From Mactra quadrangularis (Eukaryota > Mollusca > Bivalvia > Venerida > Mactridae), in NCBI GenBank assembly GCA_025267735.1, contig CM046294.1:406001-470000 (forward strand): a stretch of 64,000 nt of DNA, written 5' to 3'. The notes beneath the pieces were generated by a model. It was not told where the DNA came from. It saw nothing but the letters and a program-made list of their open reading frames with translations, and did no database searches. The number at the start of each line of letters is the position of its first letter. Within the stretch, counting starts at the first letter, position 1. The position numbers and the translations under genes are program-made. Shown one piece after another: positions 63,557 to 64,000 of this stretch.

Positions 63557-64000
63557 TCATAGAATTATCACAATACTTATAAGTCACCTTGATTAGAAGA
63601 CAGCTCATCACAGACAACAAATGAGAACTCCGCTCTCAGGTAAAAAAAAGACAAGACGTACAATTACAGGTAAAAGTAAGACAGCAGTCTTGTTGCAGTG
63701 GCTGATACGATCAATTTGTCAGAGATATGAATGAAATTCTCTGGATTCAAGACTGACAGTATGAGCCAAGCTTAGAGAATACCTGTATCAAGATTGAAAG
63801 TAGCATTACATTTTATAAACGTGAGTCATACGTCTATAAAATCATACAATGTTATGTTAGATTAACAGATAAAAAATATACATTTAAAGTGTATATAATA
63901 TAAGACAATATACATGTATACATGTACATGTACATATGTATTTTTAACATAGGAACCTCAAGGACATAGCCAGTACAATGACTAGGCTGAATTGAGCTAG

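Larger units (their letters stand above)
61252..64000 (+). repeat. 2.7-kb direct duplication, copy 2 (runs off the window)
   Basis: Partner of 55094-57826. It is still matching when the window ends (GGCTGAATTGAGCTAG), so its true length is greater. Small differences include one fewer GTATCGTAGC unit, an extra GTTATGTAG near 62870 and loss of about 25 bp in the tRNA-Ser-type SINE. Confidence 0.92.

Overview
The window reads as nuclear DNA of an invertebrate animal, most probably a mollusc and perhaps a bivalve. The grounds are AT-rich sequence with very sparse genes, eukaryotic tRNA genes followed by T-run terminators, tRNA-derived SINEs with target-site duplications, many small inverted-repeat DNA transposons, and a CARD-type innate-immunity protein. 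The species is not determined. No viral gene, bacterial operon or CRISPR array is present.

Genes. Two tandem, intronless short-chain dehydrogenase/reductases of the L-xylulose (dicarbonyl) reductase type lie at 4086-4832 and 8821-9567, with a 12-codon relic of a third copy at 9719-9754. A 951-residue protein on the minus strand (22596-25451) has two N-terminal CARD-like domains, a disordered linker carrying a duplicated Y-x-K-L-S-F-G-S-L-N motif, and a helical TPR-like C-terminal half. It appears to have a spliced 5' UTR and a TATA promoter with an NF-kB-type site at about 28.5-28.66 kb. A large exon of a protein I do not recognise is at 34855-36309 (plus strand). Ten sequence-identical tRNA-Glu(TTC) genes are scattered over 1.5-52.1 kb on both strands. 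Several carry the same extended flanks, so they spread by segmental duplication.

Repeats fill most of the rest. At least four tRNA-headed SINE families are present; the commonest is a roughly 310-bp element with a tRNA-Lys-like head. Inverted-repeat elements include a 541-bp element with a TTA duplication (PIF/Harbinger-like), a 380-bp element with an 8-bp duplication (hAT-like), a 365-bp family (three copies), a CAACTGTCAG family (at least five copies) and pogo/Tigger-like short elements. A family of nearly pure palindromes of about 64-75 bp is bounded by 9-bp duplications. A 271-bp inverted-repeat element has jumped into a tandem array near 58 kb. The right end (55.08-64 kb) is dominated by a direct duplication of at least 2.7 kb (about 55.09-57.83 and 61.25-64.0), and an inverted duplication (46.79-47.21 against 49.08-49.95 kb) brackets two tRNA-Glu genes.

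The most novel material is the CARD-CARD-motif-TPR-like protein with its candidate NF-kB promoter, and the 9-bp-TSD palindromic micro-elements. Nothing suggests that the protein genes act in one pathway; they look like unrelated neighbours in a repeat-rich region.
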